From positions 158,138 through 222,137 of the forward strand of contig NZ_RBZV01000009.1 of the NCBI RefSeq assembly GCF_003628145.1: 64,000 bases of DNA, read 5' to 3'. Shown here piece after piece: positions 8,477 to 17,335 of this stretch; the stretch's first letter is position 1, and every line of letters begins with the position of its first letter. Both the position numbers and the translations under genes were made by a program. The stretch comes from Trinickia fusca. Lineage in GTDB: Bacteria; Pseudomonadota; Gammaproteobacteria; Burkholderiales; Burkholderiaceae. The notes beneath the pieces are model-generated. The model saw only the letters and a list, made by a program, of their open reading frames with translations, made no database searches and was not told the origin of the DNA.

Positions 8477-9688
8477 ATGACGATGAACGCACAAGCCTTC
8501 ACCGGATGGGTCGACCAGGCCACAGCGGTGGCTGTTTCCGGCTGGGCCGCCCACGCGGCGCAGCCTGACTCGCCGGTGAGACTCGCCTTTTATGTCAACG
8601 GCGAGAAGGCGGTTGTCGCCACCTGCGAGAACCCGCGTCCCGATGCGGTCGCCGCAGGATTTCCGGGTGCACGCGGTTTTTCCGTGAATCTCAAGCCTTG
8701 GTTGAAGGACGGCTCGAATGCACTCGATGTCCGTGTCGAGCCATGGGGCGCGAGCCTGCCGAACGGCCAGCAACTCATCCACGTCGGACGGGCCGCCGAG
8801 ATCGGTGGTTACTGGTCCACCCAGTACAGCAAGACAAACACGCTGACGACGCGTTGGTGGGAGAGCGACTACATTGTCCGGCGCATCAATCGCCGTGTCT
8901 GCGGCGAACCGTTGCCGGGACTCTCCTCCGGGCTGCATCGGCTCGCACTTCAACGTTTTGCCGACCGGGTTCCGTTCGCTCGCGGCGTATCGGTCGGATG
9001 CGGAACCGGGTCCAAGGAGCGCAATGTCATCAAGAGCGGACTCGTGCGGCACTTCACGTTGTTCGAACTCTCGTCGGTCGCGATCGATCAGGGCCGCGCG
9101 CAAGCCGCCGAGGCCGGGCTTTCCGAGAACATGACCTTCCGTATGGAAGACGGGCTCGTTGCCGAAACGCAGGAGGCCGTGTACGACTTGGTGTACTGGA
9201 ACAATTCGCTGCATCACATGTTCGACGTCAAGGCCGCGCTCGAATGGAGCTGGCGCGTGCTGCGCAAAGGCGGCGTGCTGCTCATGGACGATTTCGTCGG
9301 GCCGACGCGCATGCAATGGTCCGATCAGTTGCTCGCGATCAACACCTCGGTACGCCAGGCGATCCCGCCTCAATATCTGGGCGTTCCGGGACGCCCAGGT
9401 CAGGTGCTTCCGACGGCGGTCGGTCGCCCGACGCTGGCAGGCATCATGTCGGTCGATCCATCCGAGTGCGCAGACTCGGCCAATATCCTGCCCGAGCTGA
9501 CCCGGATCTTTCCCAACCCGTGGGTGCTCAAGACGGGCGGCGGAATCTATCACCTGGCGCTGAACGACGTGTTGCACAACATTGTCGCGGCGCAAGACTA
9601 CGACTTGCTCGAAAAGCTGCTCGAGCTCGACGATATGTGTGCGGAGAAGGGGGAAACGCATTACGCGGTGGCGATCGCGGTGAAATGA
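8477..9688 (+). CDS. SAM-dependent methyltransferase with N-terminal beta-rich domain
   Basis: 403 aa. The first ~100 residues (AFTGWVDQATAVAVSGWAAHAAQP...LAFYVNG...RGFSVNLKPWL) look like a small immunoglobulin-like or carbohydrate-associated domain. A class I methyltransferase core follows from about residue 165, with motif I SVGCGTGSKERNVI, a FELSSVAI acidic-strand equivalent and post-motif YDLVYWNNSLHHMFDVKAALEWSWRVLRKGGVLLMDDF. The substrate is unknown. Its position at the head of a sugar-aminotransferase pair suggests it methylates a sugar or glycan, but that is inference. Confidence 0.75.
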   Translation: MTMNAQAFTGWVDQATAVAVSGWAAHAAQPDSPVRLAFYVNGEKAVVATCENPRPDAVAAGFPGARGFSVNLKPWLKDGSNALDVRVEPWGASLPNGQQLIHVGRAAEIGGYWSTQYSKTNTLTTRWWESDYIVRRINRRVCGEPLPGLSSGLHRLALQRFADRVPFARGVSVGCGTGSKERNVIKSGLVRHFTLFELSSVAIDQGRAQAAEAGLSENMTFRMEDGLVAETQEAVYDLVYWNNSLHHMFDVKAALEWSWRVLRKGGVLLMDDFVGPTRMQWSDQLLAINTSVRQAIPPQYLGVPGRPGQVLPTAVGRPTLAGIMSVDPSECADSANILPELTRIFPNPWVLKTGGGIYHLALNDVLHNIVAAQDYDLLEKLLELDDMCAEKGETHYAVAIAVK

Positions 9689-9797
9689 GCGCGCGCGCCG
9701 ATTCCGCGAATTGGCGTGCCTTTCCGCTTCATCTCCGGGTTTTGAACGCGGGGCCGATGCGGATAATCCGATAACGACCCAAGCCTTCGTTACCGTC

Positions 9798-10946
9798 ATG
9801 AGCGCCAGCGCACCGATTCGAGTGGTTTCGACCGAGCCCGATGAACGCATCTTCGTCACGCAGCCGCACATGGCGCCGCTCGACGAGTTCATTCCCTATC
9901 TCGAGAAGATCTGGGAAAGCAAGGTTCTGACGAACCGCGGCCCGTTTCACCGGCAGCTCGAAACCGCGCTGTGCGAATACCTCGGCGTCGATCACCTCGC
10001 TTTGTTCACAAACGGCACGCTGGCGCTCGTTACTGCGCTTCAGGCCTTGCGGATCACCGGTGAGGTGATCACGACGCCGTATTCGTTCGTGGCCACCGCG
10101 CATTCGCTGCTGTGGAACGGCATCAAGCCGGTGTTCGTCGACGTCGATCCGCACACGCTGAACCTCGATCCGAAGAAGATCGAGGCCGCCATTACCCCGC
10201 AAACGACAGCCATCATGCCCGTGCATTGCTACGGTCATCCATGCGACGTCGACGCGATCCGAGCGATCGCCGACAACTACAATCTGCGCGTTATCTATGA
10301 CGCCGCGCATGCGTTCGGTGTCCGTGGGCAAGAGGGCAGCATCCTGCGGCACGGCGATCTGTCGGTGCTGAGCTTTCACGCGACGAAGGTTTTCAACACG
10401 TTCGAAGGCGGTGCGATCATCTGCCCCGATGCTAAGACGAAGCAGCACATCGATCATCTGAAGAACTTCGGCTACGTCGATGAAGTGACTGTCGTCGCGC
10501 CCGGCATCAATAGCAAGATGAGCGAGATCAACGCCGCGTTCGGGCTGTTGCAGTTGCGTCACGTCGACGAAGCGCTTGCCCAGCGCAAGGCCATCGATGC
10601 GCTGTACCGCGAACGGCTCGCGCACGTGCGTGGTATTCGCTGCCTGGCCGACGCCGGCGAGGCCGTCGCGAACTACGCATACTTCCCGATCCTCGTCGAA
10701 AACGAGTATTCGCTCGAACGCGACGCACTGTTCGAGAAACTGCGTGAGCATGGGATCGTCGCGCGGCGTTACTTCTACCCGCTCATTTCGGATTTTCCGA
10801 TGTACCGCGGTCTGCCTTCCGCCAATCGCGAGAACCTGCCTGTCGCTACGGACGCCGCACGGCGTGTGTTGTGCTTGCCGATCTATCCGTCGCTTGCGCA
10901 CGAGCAGGTCGAGCGCATCGTCGATATCATTGCGCAGGCCGCGTAA
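9798..10946 (+). CDS. DegT/DnrJ/EryC1/StrS sugar aminotransferase
   Basis: 382 aa from ATG 9798, chosen because family similarity begins just after it; the open frame runs back to 9711. PLP-dependent transaminase that adds an amino group to a keto-deoxy NDP-sugar. The active-site segment SFHATKVFNTFEGGAI carries the Schiff-base Lys, and VIYDAAHAFG carries the Asp that holds the PLP ring nitrogen. The TNGTLALVTAL phosphate-binding turn is also present. It resembles VioA/FdtB-type enzymes that make 4-amino- or 3-amino-dideoxyhexoses, so it is a plausible source of an aminosugar for flagellin glycan. Confidence 0.85.
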   Translation: MSASAPIRVVSTEPDERIFVTQPHMAPLDEFIPYLEKIWESKVLTNRGPFHRQLETALCEYLGVDHLALFTNGTLALVTALQALRITGEVITTPYSFVATAHSLLWNGIKPVFVDVDPHTLNLDPKKIEAAITPQTTAIMPVHCYGHPCDVDAIRAIADNYNLRVIYDAAHAFGVRGQEGSILRHGDLSVLSFHATKVFNTFEGGAIICPDAKTKQHIDHLKNFGYVDEVTVVAPGINSKMSEINAAFGLLQLRHVDEALAQRKAIDALYRERLAHVRGIRCLADAGEAVANYAYFPILVENEYSLERDALFEKLREHGIVARRYFYPLISDFPMYRGLPSANRENLPVATDAARRVLCLPIYPSLAHEQVERIVDIIAQAA

Positions 10947-11003
10947 GGTGTGATGCGAGACGCGAAGCTTGCTGCTTTGCGGCCCGTTCTTCGAGGCGAT
11001 GCG

Positions 11004-11984
11004 ATGACACAAGAGGCGATCGGCGGGTATTTCGAACTCGAGTTGCCGCTTGCGCAGGGCGAACTATATCCGCAGGCACGGCGGTTTCAGTCCGCGCGCG
11101 CGGCGTTTGCCGCACTGCTGATGGCTGGCCGGCCGAGCCGCATCTGGATGCCCTGGTACAACTGCGAAACGATGCTCGAGCCGCCCGAGATGGCCGGCGT
11201 ACCCATCGCGCGGTATCGCATCGACACGCAGTTCGAGATCGCCGATGACATCGTGCTCGGCGACGACGAGTGGCTGCTCTACGTCAATTACTTCGGCATC
11301 AGCGATACGAAGCTCGAGAAGCTGTTCGCGCGCATTCCTCGCGAACGCATCGTTATCGACAATTCGCAGGCGCTGTTCGCACCCCCCGCTGATTGTCTGG
11401 CGACGCTTTATTCGCCGCGCAAGTTCTTTGGCATTCCTGATGGCGGCTACCTGATCACCAGCCGTCACATCCCTCTCCCAGACGAACAGGACATGGGCTC
11501 GATCGGGCGCTTCGAGCCACTACTGATGCGCATCGACCAAGGGCCAGAAGCCGGCTACGACGGCATCCGTGCCGCGCGTGCCACGCTGCGCGGCCAGCGG
11601 CCCAAGCGCATGTCGGCCCTCACGCAGCGCATGCTCGCACATATCGACTATCGCTCGGCCGTCGAGCGGCGTCTGCGCAACTACGCGCTTTACCACGCGC
11701 TGCTCGGTGCCGACAACGCGCTGCCCGTGCCAGCCGTGCCTGCACATGCGCCGCTCTGCTACCCGTTCTGGAATCATCGTGCGGACCTGCACGCGGCACT
11801 CGCCGCGCAGCGGATCTTCGTGGCCAAGTATTGGCCGAACATGCGTGGTGCGACGGGGACTCGCGACGATCTCGAATACCGTCTAGCCACTGAATGCCTC
11901 GCATTGCCGTGCGACCAGCGTTACGACATCGACACCGTCGAGCGCGTGGTGGCGGCGCTGCGCGAGGCCATCGCCGCCAAATAA
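11004..11984 (+). CDS. divergent DegT-like PLP-fold protein, function unknown
   Basis: 326 aa from ATG 11004 (GAGG at 7 bp); ATG 10953, just after the aminotransferase stop, is possible. The chain keeps traces of the DegT fold: IWMPWYNCETMLEP, VIDNSQALF where DxAHA normally stands, and LYSPRKFFGIPDGGYL where the PLP-lysine loop would be. It lacks the usual TNGTxAL phosphate-binding turn and is about 50 residues shorter than working aminotransferases. It follows the aminotransferase by about 57 bp, so the two are probably co-expressed and may act together. Enzyme activity is doubtful. Confidence 0.6.
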   Translation: MTQEAIGGYFELELPLAQGELYPQARRFQSARAAFAALLMAGRPSRIWMPWYNCETMLEPPEMAGVPIARYRIDTQFEIADDIVLGDDEWLLYVNYFGISDTKLEKLFARIPRERIVIDNSQALFAPPADCLATLYSPRKFFGIPDGGYLITSRHIPLPDEQDMGSIGRFEPLLMRIDQGPEAGYDGIRAARATLRGQRPKRMSALTQRMLAHIDYRSAVERRLRNYALYHALLGADNALPVPAVPAHAPLCYPFWNHRADLHAALAAQRIFVAKYWPNMRGATGTRDDLEYRLATECLALPCDQRYDIDTVERVVAALREAIAAK

Positions 11985-12031
11985 AACGGCGCGAATCGCG
12001 GCGTCAAGCGTTCATCGTTGCGGTGGATACT

Positions 12032-12757
12032 TCACGCCGTGCCGGACACGAGCGTTGTGCCCGAGCGCAGCATCTGGACGACGGTGTCGGGCGCATTCCA
12101 CATCAGCACGTCGAGAATCGAAAGCCCCGGTTCGAAGCGATAGGGGCCTACCTCGTAGACGGGGCTTTCGAACGACAGGAATTCGAGCGCAACGTTGTGT
12201 GTGGCGAAGTCGGTAGGATCGAACAGCTCGCGGCCGCCGATCGGGTTGACGTAGCCGCTGGCCCCGAGCGCCGCGCTGATCGCAGGCGCCCAGCCGCCCG
12301 GCGGAAGCTTCTCGGGCAGCGACAACGCAAGCTCCGAACAAATGCGATACGAAAACGGCAGGCCGAGATACGCGCAGACTGCAGCCAGTCCGCGCACGTT
12401 CAGTTGGACCAGCGACGTATCGGCCTCATCGCCCATCGCCTCTTGCACGAGCGCTTCGACGGCGCGGTAATAGGGCGCCTTGTTCTTGTAGTGCGTGAGC
12501 TTGCCGAGCACGCTGCGACGCGTATCGGCCGGGTTCAGAACTTGCGCCTCGCAGGTCTTGATCGAGATCGAGCCGTTCGAGAGCGGCACGTTCACATAGT
12601 TCCAGCCGTCCTTTGGATGCAGCACGCGGTTGCGGTTCATCCAGGTCTTCGGCGTGTATTGGGTGATGTCAAACACCACCCACGCGTCGGTATGGGCAAT
12701 CAGTGCGAAATGCCCGAGGTACGGGAAGAAGTACGGCTGCATGATGCCCAACTTCAC
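12032..12757 (-). CDS. WbqC-like family protein
   Basis: 241 aa from GTG 12757, one base after the stop of the upstream aminotransferase gene. The start KLGIMQPYFFPYLGHFALI is the WbqC-family hallmark (PF08889-type), followed by the conserved HxDxWVxFD-like stretch AHTDAWVVFDITQYTPKTWMNRNRV. WbqC proteins occur in O-antigen and flagellin-glycan loci, and several are thought to modify aminosugars. The biochemical role here is unproven. It is the last gene of a five-gene minus-strand run and ends against the convergent gene at 11984. Confidence 0.85.
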   Translation of the reverse strand: MKLGIMQPYFFPYLGHFALIAHTDAWVVFDITQYTPKTWMNRNRVLHPKDGWNYVNVPLSNGSISIKTCEAQVLNPADTRRSVLGKLTHYKNKAPYYRAVEALVQEAMGDEADTSLVQLNVRGLAAVCAYLGLPFSYRICSELALSLPEKLPPGGWAPAISAALGASGYVNPIGGRELFDPTDFATHNVALEFLSFESPVYEVGPYRFEPGLSILDVLMWNAPDTVVQMLRSGTTLVSGTA

Positions 12758-12758
12758 G

Positions 12759-13949
12759 TCAGGCCCCCAGCTTCTCGGCGATTGCGGCAGCGTGCCTTTG
12801 AGCGAAGCGGACCCGCTCGGCGATAACTTCGACGCCCGCGCCTTCCACTTGCGCACCGATCGGCAATTGCAAAATCGATTCGCACCAGGCTTGCGTGTTC
12901 GGCAGCGCGATGCCTTGCGCGGCCGCTTCATGGCGCTGCGCGCCGAGGCCGCGGTCACCCGCCGCTTCGATGTTCTCGGCCGCGAGCACTTTGATGAGCA
13001 TGTCGCGCGTGAGGCCGAAATGCTCGGCATCGATGCGGCACACGACGTTCTGGTAGTTACTTGCGGTGACGCCTGTAGGCGCGACGAACGTGAGTCCCGG
13101 GACGTCGGCGAGCTGCGTTCGATAGGCGTCGTGCAGGCGCCGGTTGCGCGCGATCAGCTGCGGCAGATCGTCGAAGTTCATCAGCGCGATCGCGGCCTGT
13201 GCCTCGGAGAGTCGACCATTGCCGGTCTTGCCAACCGGCACCGCGCGGCCCATGCCGTAGTTGCTGCGGATGTTGCGCACGTGGGCGGCCAGATCGTCAT
13301 CGTCGGTGCAGATGACGGCACCTTCCGTCGCGCTGAGGATCTGGTTCGAGTGGAACGAGATGACTTCGAGCCGGCCGAATCCGCCTACCGGCTTGCCACC
13401 GATTTCGCACGCGAACGCGTGGGCCGAATCGAAATAGAGCGTGATGCCGTAGCGGTCGGCAAGCCGCTGCAGGCCGGCCACGTCGGCGGCGCCGCCCCAC
13501 AAGTTCGTCGCCAGGATGCCGCTCACGCCGTCGGCGAGATGTGGCTCGACGAGCTCGGGCGTCAGATGTCCCGTTTCATTGGAGACATCGCAGAACGCGG
13601 CCTCGGCTGCCGACCATGCCAGCGATTGGGCCGTGTTGACGAAGCTGAACGCCGGCACGATCACCTTGCCTTTGAGTCCGAGCGCCTGGGCGGAAAGCGC
13701 CAGCGCAATCGTCGCGTTCGTCACGCACATCGCGTGGCGCACGTTCAGGTGCTCGGCAAGCCGGGCTTCGAGTTGCTGCGCCAGCGGACCGTGGTTCGTG
13801 TAGTACTGGCGCGCGAAGATGTCGCGGAACGCGGCTTCGTAGCGGTCCCAGCTCGGGAAGTTATGCTGGCCTAGCGCCATGCGCCGCGGTAGCGCGGGCG
13901 TGCCGCCGAAGACGGCGAGGCTGGCCGGAGTCGAAGTGCGTGTGTTCAT
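12759..13949 (-). CDS. DegT-family protein with Gln in place of the PLP lysine
   Basis: 396 aa of the DegT/DnrJ/EryC1/StrS family. The PLP-ring Asp motif is intact (YFDSAHAFA), as is the CVTNATIALALSA turn. However, the loop normally reading SFHxTKxF...EGG here reads SFHSNQILSATEGA: the Schiff-base Lys is Gln203 (codon at 13341-13343). In ColD-type sugar 3-dehydratases that Lys is replaced by His; Gln is less usual. It may therefore be a non-transaminating PLP enzyme, a sugar-binding subunit or a dead paralogue. It overlaps the upstream aminotransferase by 4 bp (ATGA), so it is translationally coupled. Confidence 0.82.
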   Translation of the reverse strand: MNTRTSTPASLAVFGGTPALPRRMALGQHNFPSWDRYEAAFRDIFARQYYTNHGPLAQQLEARLAEHLNVRHAMCVTNATIALALSAQALGLKGKVIVPAFSFVNTAQSLAWSAAEAAFCDVSNETGHLTPELVEPHLADGVSGILATNLWGGAADVAGLQRLADRYGITLYFDSAHAFACEIGGKPVGGFGRLEVISFHSNQILSATEGAVICTDDDDLAAHVRNIRSNYGMGRAVPVGKTGNGRLSEAQAAIALMNFDDLPQLIARNRRLHDAYRTQLADVPGLTFVAPTGVTASNYQNVVCRIDAEHFGLTRDMLIKVLAAENIEAAGDRGLGAQRHEAAAQGIALPNTQAWCESILQLPIGAQVEGAGVEVIAERVRFAQRHAAAIAEKLGA

Positions 13950-15142
13950 AGCGGGAAACGCTCGTTGATGGCGTCGGCATGCGTGTGAATGAAGCGCAGC
14001 AGCGCGACGATTGCCTCGATATCGGCTTCACTGACGAAGTGGCCGCACGGCAGCATCAGGAAACGCTCGGCGAGTCGCTCGGTCGCGCTCAAGTCGCCGA
14101 ACACCATCGCGTATTCGGTACGCTTCTGGTGCAGTGCCGGGTAATAGTAGGGGCGCGAGAGCATGTGCTCGGCATGCAGCATCGCGAGCACGCGTTCGCG
14201 CTTGACCGGCCAGCCGTCGAGCAGCTCGACGACGATGTTCTTGTAGCCGCATCGCTCGCTTTCGTCGAACTCGACGAGGCGCATGTTGGGCACGGTCGGG
14301 ATCAAGCGCTTGTACGCGTAATAGCGTGCACGGTTGCGCACGACCTGATCGTCAACATCGTCGAGCGCGGCCAGTGCCATCGCGGCGTGGATCTCGTTCT
14401 GCTTGGCGTCGATGCCGATCGGATCGAGCGAGCCGTCGTCCTTGAGGCCGAAATGACGCATGTCGCGCAGACGTGCTGCGAGTGCGCCGTCGTTCGTCGT
14501 CACGTAGCCGCCTTCGAACGCATTGAAGAGCTTGCTCGATTGCATCGAAAAGCATTCGGCGCGGCCGCACGAGCCGATCTTGCGGCCGCGATACGACTCG
14601 TAGACCGATTCGACGGCGTCGAACAACAGTGGAATGCCCGTCTGCGCCGACAGCGCTTCGAGCCCCTCGATGTCGCAGCAGTTGACGATCGGATGCACGC
14701 CGAGGATCAACGCCGTGTTTTCGTTGATGCACAGCGCGGCTTTCTCGGCGGTGATCGACAGGGTGACGGGATCGACTTCGCAGAAATGCGGCGTGAGCCC
14801 GGCCCAGGCGACGATGTCGGCCAGGCGCCGGTAGGTCAGCGACGGCATCACGACTTCCGTCTTGCCTGGTAGCGCGAGACACTTCATCGAGAGCACGAGT
14901 CCCCAGAAGCCACCCGCGAACGACACGCAATGCTCGACGCCGTGAAACTGCGCGAGGCGCCGCTCGAGCTCGTGCTCGACCGCGCCGTGGTCGGTGTATT
15001 GGCCCGCGGCATGAAAGATCTTCGAGTAGCCGAGAAACTGTTCGACGTCGGGCTGCACCAGGTTCGATATCGAGCGGATCGTATCGAACACCGGCGCGCC
15101 GCCGAAGACGGCGAGATCGGCTGGCTGTGTCTTGCTGAACAT
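13946..15142 (-). CDS. DegT/DnrJ/EryC1/StrS sugar aminotransferase
   Basis: 398 aa. The active-site loop CFSMQSSKLFNAFEGGYV has the PLP lysine, and LLFDAVESVYES stands where DxAHA is usual, with Val-Glu in place of Ala-His. SFAGGFWGLVLSMKCL matches the phosphate-binding turn. Probably transaminates a keto sugar nucleotide. The VES variant suggests a substrate class unlike that of the 9798 enzyme. ATGA overlap with the next gene and a 54-bp gap from the methyltransferase before it indicate a shared operon. Confidence 0.8.
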   Translation of the reverse strand: MFSKTQPADLAVFGGAPVFDTIRSISNLVQPDVEQFLGYSKIFHAAGQYTDHGAVEHELERRLAQFHGVEHCVSFAGGFWGLVLSMKCLALPGKTEVVMPSLTYRRLADIVAWAGLTPHFCEVDPVTLSITAEKAALCINENTALILGVHPIVNCCDIEGLEALSAQTGIPLLFDAVESVYESYRGRKIGSCGRAECFSMQSSKLFNAFEGGYVTTNDGALAARLRDMRHFGLKDDGSLDPIGIDAKQNEIHAAMALAALDDVDDQVVRNRARYYAYKRLIPTVPNMRLVEFDESERCGYKNIVVELLDGWPVKRERVLAMLHAEHMLSRPYYYPALHQKRTEYAMVFGDLSATERLAERFLMLPCGHFVSEADIEAIVALLRFIHTHADAINERFPL

Positions 15143-15196
15143 GGGATTGATTGCTCCGATACTGCCAGGGTCGGTTGGCGATGAAACGCGCTCGCG

Positions 15197-15889
15197 TCAG
15201 CGCGCGCGTTCGAGCACGACGTTATAACGGTAGTGGGCTTGATAGAACGTGTCGGGCATGCGCTCGATACGCGTGCGCCATCCGCTGCGCGCAGCGAGTG
15301 CCGAGATCTGCTCGGGCGAGCGCCACTGGCCGATCTGCGAGGCCGGATCATCGAGCTCCAAGTGGTAGTCCTTGCCTTCGGGGAAGAACAGATGCGCGCG
15401 ATCGCGATCGGGAAGGTTGCCGAGGAATACCGTCGTCACGTTCGAGAAGCGGGTGGCGAGCTCGCCGAGCACAGTCGCCGCTTGCTCGTCGTTCAGATAT
15501 GAGAGCACCGCGTAGCACAGCACTTTCGTGAAGCGCGTGGGGTCGGCTTCGCTGTGCAGGAATTCGCCGACATCGCCGACGGCGAACGAGAAACCGGGGC
15601 GCTGAAATTTGCGCTGCGCAACGGAAATCAGGTACTCGGAGAAGTCGACGCCGAAGTATTCGGCGCAGCCGTCGAACAGGAAATTCGACAGCGCACCGTT
15701 GCCGCAGCCGAGTTCGAGCAGATGCTCGCGGCCGTTCAACGCAAGTCCGGCGCGCATCGAATCGACGATCAGCTGAATCTGCTCGTCGGACACCGGCTTG
15801 CCATAGACGGTGCGGCGCACTTGCGCCCACAGATCGTCGGGCGGCACCGTCTTCGGGTATTCCTTATAGTCGGATTTCGGATAGTCCAT
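15197..15889 (-). CDS. class I SAM-dependent methyltransferase
   Basis: 230 aa from ATG 15889; an in-frame TTG at 15907 would overlap the preceding stop. Motif I is LLELGCGNGALSNFLF, followed by YFGVDFSEYLI, SFAVGDVGEFLH and FTKVLCYAVLSYL, a normal small-molecule methyltransferase core. The gene lies between a GT2 glycosyltransferase and a sugar aminotransferase, so N- or O-methylation of the sugar is likely. The acceptor is unknown. Confidence 0.78.
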   Translation of the reverse strand: MDYPKSDYKEYPKTVPPDDLWAQVRRTVYGKPVSDEQIQLIVDSMRAGLALNGREHLLELGCGNGALSNFLFDGCAEYFGVDFSEYLISVAQRKFQRPGFSFAVGDVGEFLHSEADPTRFTKVLCYAVLSYLNDEQAATVLGELATRFSNVTTVFLGNLPDRDRAHLFFPEGKDYHLELDDPASQIGQWRSPEQISALAARSGWRTRIERMPDTFYQAHYRYNVVLERAR

Positions 15890-15903
15890 GTGAGGGCGTC
15901 CGT

Positions 15904-16896
15904 TCAAACGGGGGTGGCTGCGGCACGTGCCTGCGCCGCTTGTTGTTTGCGCTGCGCGATCCGCTCGGCGACGCTGGCGCGCGCGAATGCGAAATCGGCC
16001 TGGAAGCGTTCGGAGATCAGCAGTTGGTCAGCGGGGCGCGTCGTGAGCTCTTCGAGATTTGCGTGAAGGCGCGCGATTTCGGGCAGCACGCCGACGAACT
16101 GTGCGTAGAGGTTTTGCAGCCGGCGCTTGGCCGCCTCGAGATGCGAGGGCGGCAGATTACCGGCCGCCGCTTCGCAGCGGATCATGAGCTCCCATTCGTA
16201 GAGCCCGGCGCTGAAGTTCGAACTCATCACACGCGAGGCCTGCCCGTCGTGACGGCGGAAGGCGCTCAGGTAACCGCCCACGGCGACGAGGGGTGCACGC
16301 TCGGCGATGTTCAGGAACATCGCGACGTCGCTGCCGAGAAAGTCGAGCTTGAGGCCTCGATAGTCGACGATGCGTTCGACGTCCACCTGTTCCCGATCGA
16401 GCATCACGTTGCTCGGCTCGCCGATGAAATTGTTGATCCCGCCGATCATCCGTTGCACGAGGTAGCTGCGATCGACGAGCCCGGTCTGGCCCGGTTGCAG
16501 CAGCGGCGGGGGCGTGGAGACGACCTGATTGTTACCATCGATGAGGACGCGGTCGTGAAAGGCAAGCCACGAGTCCGGGTTGACTGCCAGCGCGGACGCG
16601 AGCACTTCGACGGACGCGGGCATGAGCACGTCGTCATCGCAGAGCCACTTGACGTATTTGCCCGTGGCCCGGCGCCAGAGCGCCTGGAAGTTCAGCGTGC
16701 CCTTCTGGAAGCCGTGATGGAAGTAGCGGATGCGCGGGTCGCCGAAACTTTCGACGTGCGGCGCGAGCGCTGCATCGGGTGTGTCGTCGCCGACGAGAAT
16801 TTCGATGTCCTGCAACGTCTGGCCGACGGCGCTCGTCAACGCTTGCCGCAGATACTGGGCCTTGTAGGCCGGAATCAAGATGCTGACCAACGCCAT
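15904..16896 (-). CDS. GT2 family glycosyltransferase
   Basis: 330 aa GT-A fold enzyme: VSILIPAYKAQYLRQAL at the nucleotide-binding start, DIEILVGDD, and the metal-binding WLCDDDVLMP near residue 95. It transfers a sugar from an NDP donor. It is the first gene of the minus-strand sugar operon and a clear paralogue of the N-terminal third of the divergent fusion at 17336: both share RIRYFHHGF, GKYVKWL.DDD.LMP and SAGLYEWEL. No membrane segment, so cytosolic, as expected for flagellin glycosylation before export. Confidence 0.85.
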   Translation of the reverse strand: MALVSILIPAYKAQYLRQALTSAVGQTLQDIEILVGDDTPDAALAPHVESFGDPRIRYFHHGFQKGTLNFQALWRRATGKYVKWLCDDDVLMPASVEVLASALAVNPDSWLAFHDRVLIDGNNQVVSTPPPLLQPGQTGLVDRSYLVQRMIGGINNFIGEPSNVMLDREQVDVERIVDYRGLKLDFLGSDVAMFLNIAERAPLVAVGGYLSAFRRHDGQASRVMSSNFSAGLYEWELMIRCEAAAGNLPPSHLEAAKRRLQNLYAQFVGVLPEIARLHANLEELTTRPADQLLISERFQADFAFARASVAERIAQRKQQAAQARAAATPV

Positions 16897-17335
16897 ACGG
16901 CGAATCCTTTGTGTCTCGCGGTTGCCGGTTTATCGTGCGCCGTCGCGTGGAAGCCAAGCAGGGCACAGGGCGAATGTCATGCCAATGCGTGCCTCGCACA
17001 CGATTCACCGCCGTATCGCCCGAGCGAGACGCAAGGCGCCTCACGCTTGAGCGGACTTTCGATGTGCTGCAGTGTAGCGTCGCCTGTCCATGTTCAATCG
17101 GCGAAATAGACCCCGGTTTGGCCGTCAATCCTTGCATTCGGCAGCTGTTTGCCGTCGCGTATTTGACAAAATGACCCGGAAACCGCGCGCTATTCCAATG
17201 ATTGAAGGCGCCGTCGGCCCCTTATGCTGCATGCCAGTGTTAATAGCCAGCATGGCGCGTATTGCATCGTGCGGCTCCCTCGGCGGCTGGGTCCATGGCC
17301 GTTCGCAGCAGGTCAATCAAGGAAGATTCCGTTTC
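16897..17335. other. divergent promoter region between two paralogous glycosyltransferase genes
   Basis: 439 bases between divergently read genes. An open frame in line with the fusion gene runs back to 17090, but family similarity begins at 17336, after AAGGAAG at about 10 bp. The extra 82 codons are therefore read as leader. Promoters for both directions must lie here; I cannot pick boxes with confidence. Confidence 0.4.

Noticed and set aside
12758..13030. Upstream extension of the WbqC frame into the aminotransferase gene
   Set aside because: WbqC family starts at KLGIMQPYFFPYLG; the extension is a shadow of the overlapping gene.
17090..17335. Extra 82 codons at the front of the fusion gene
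   Set aside because: Family similarity and a ribosome-binding site begin at 17336; the leader has no recognisable content.
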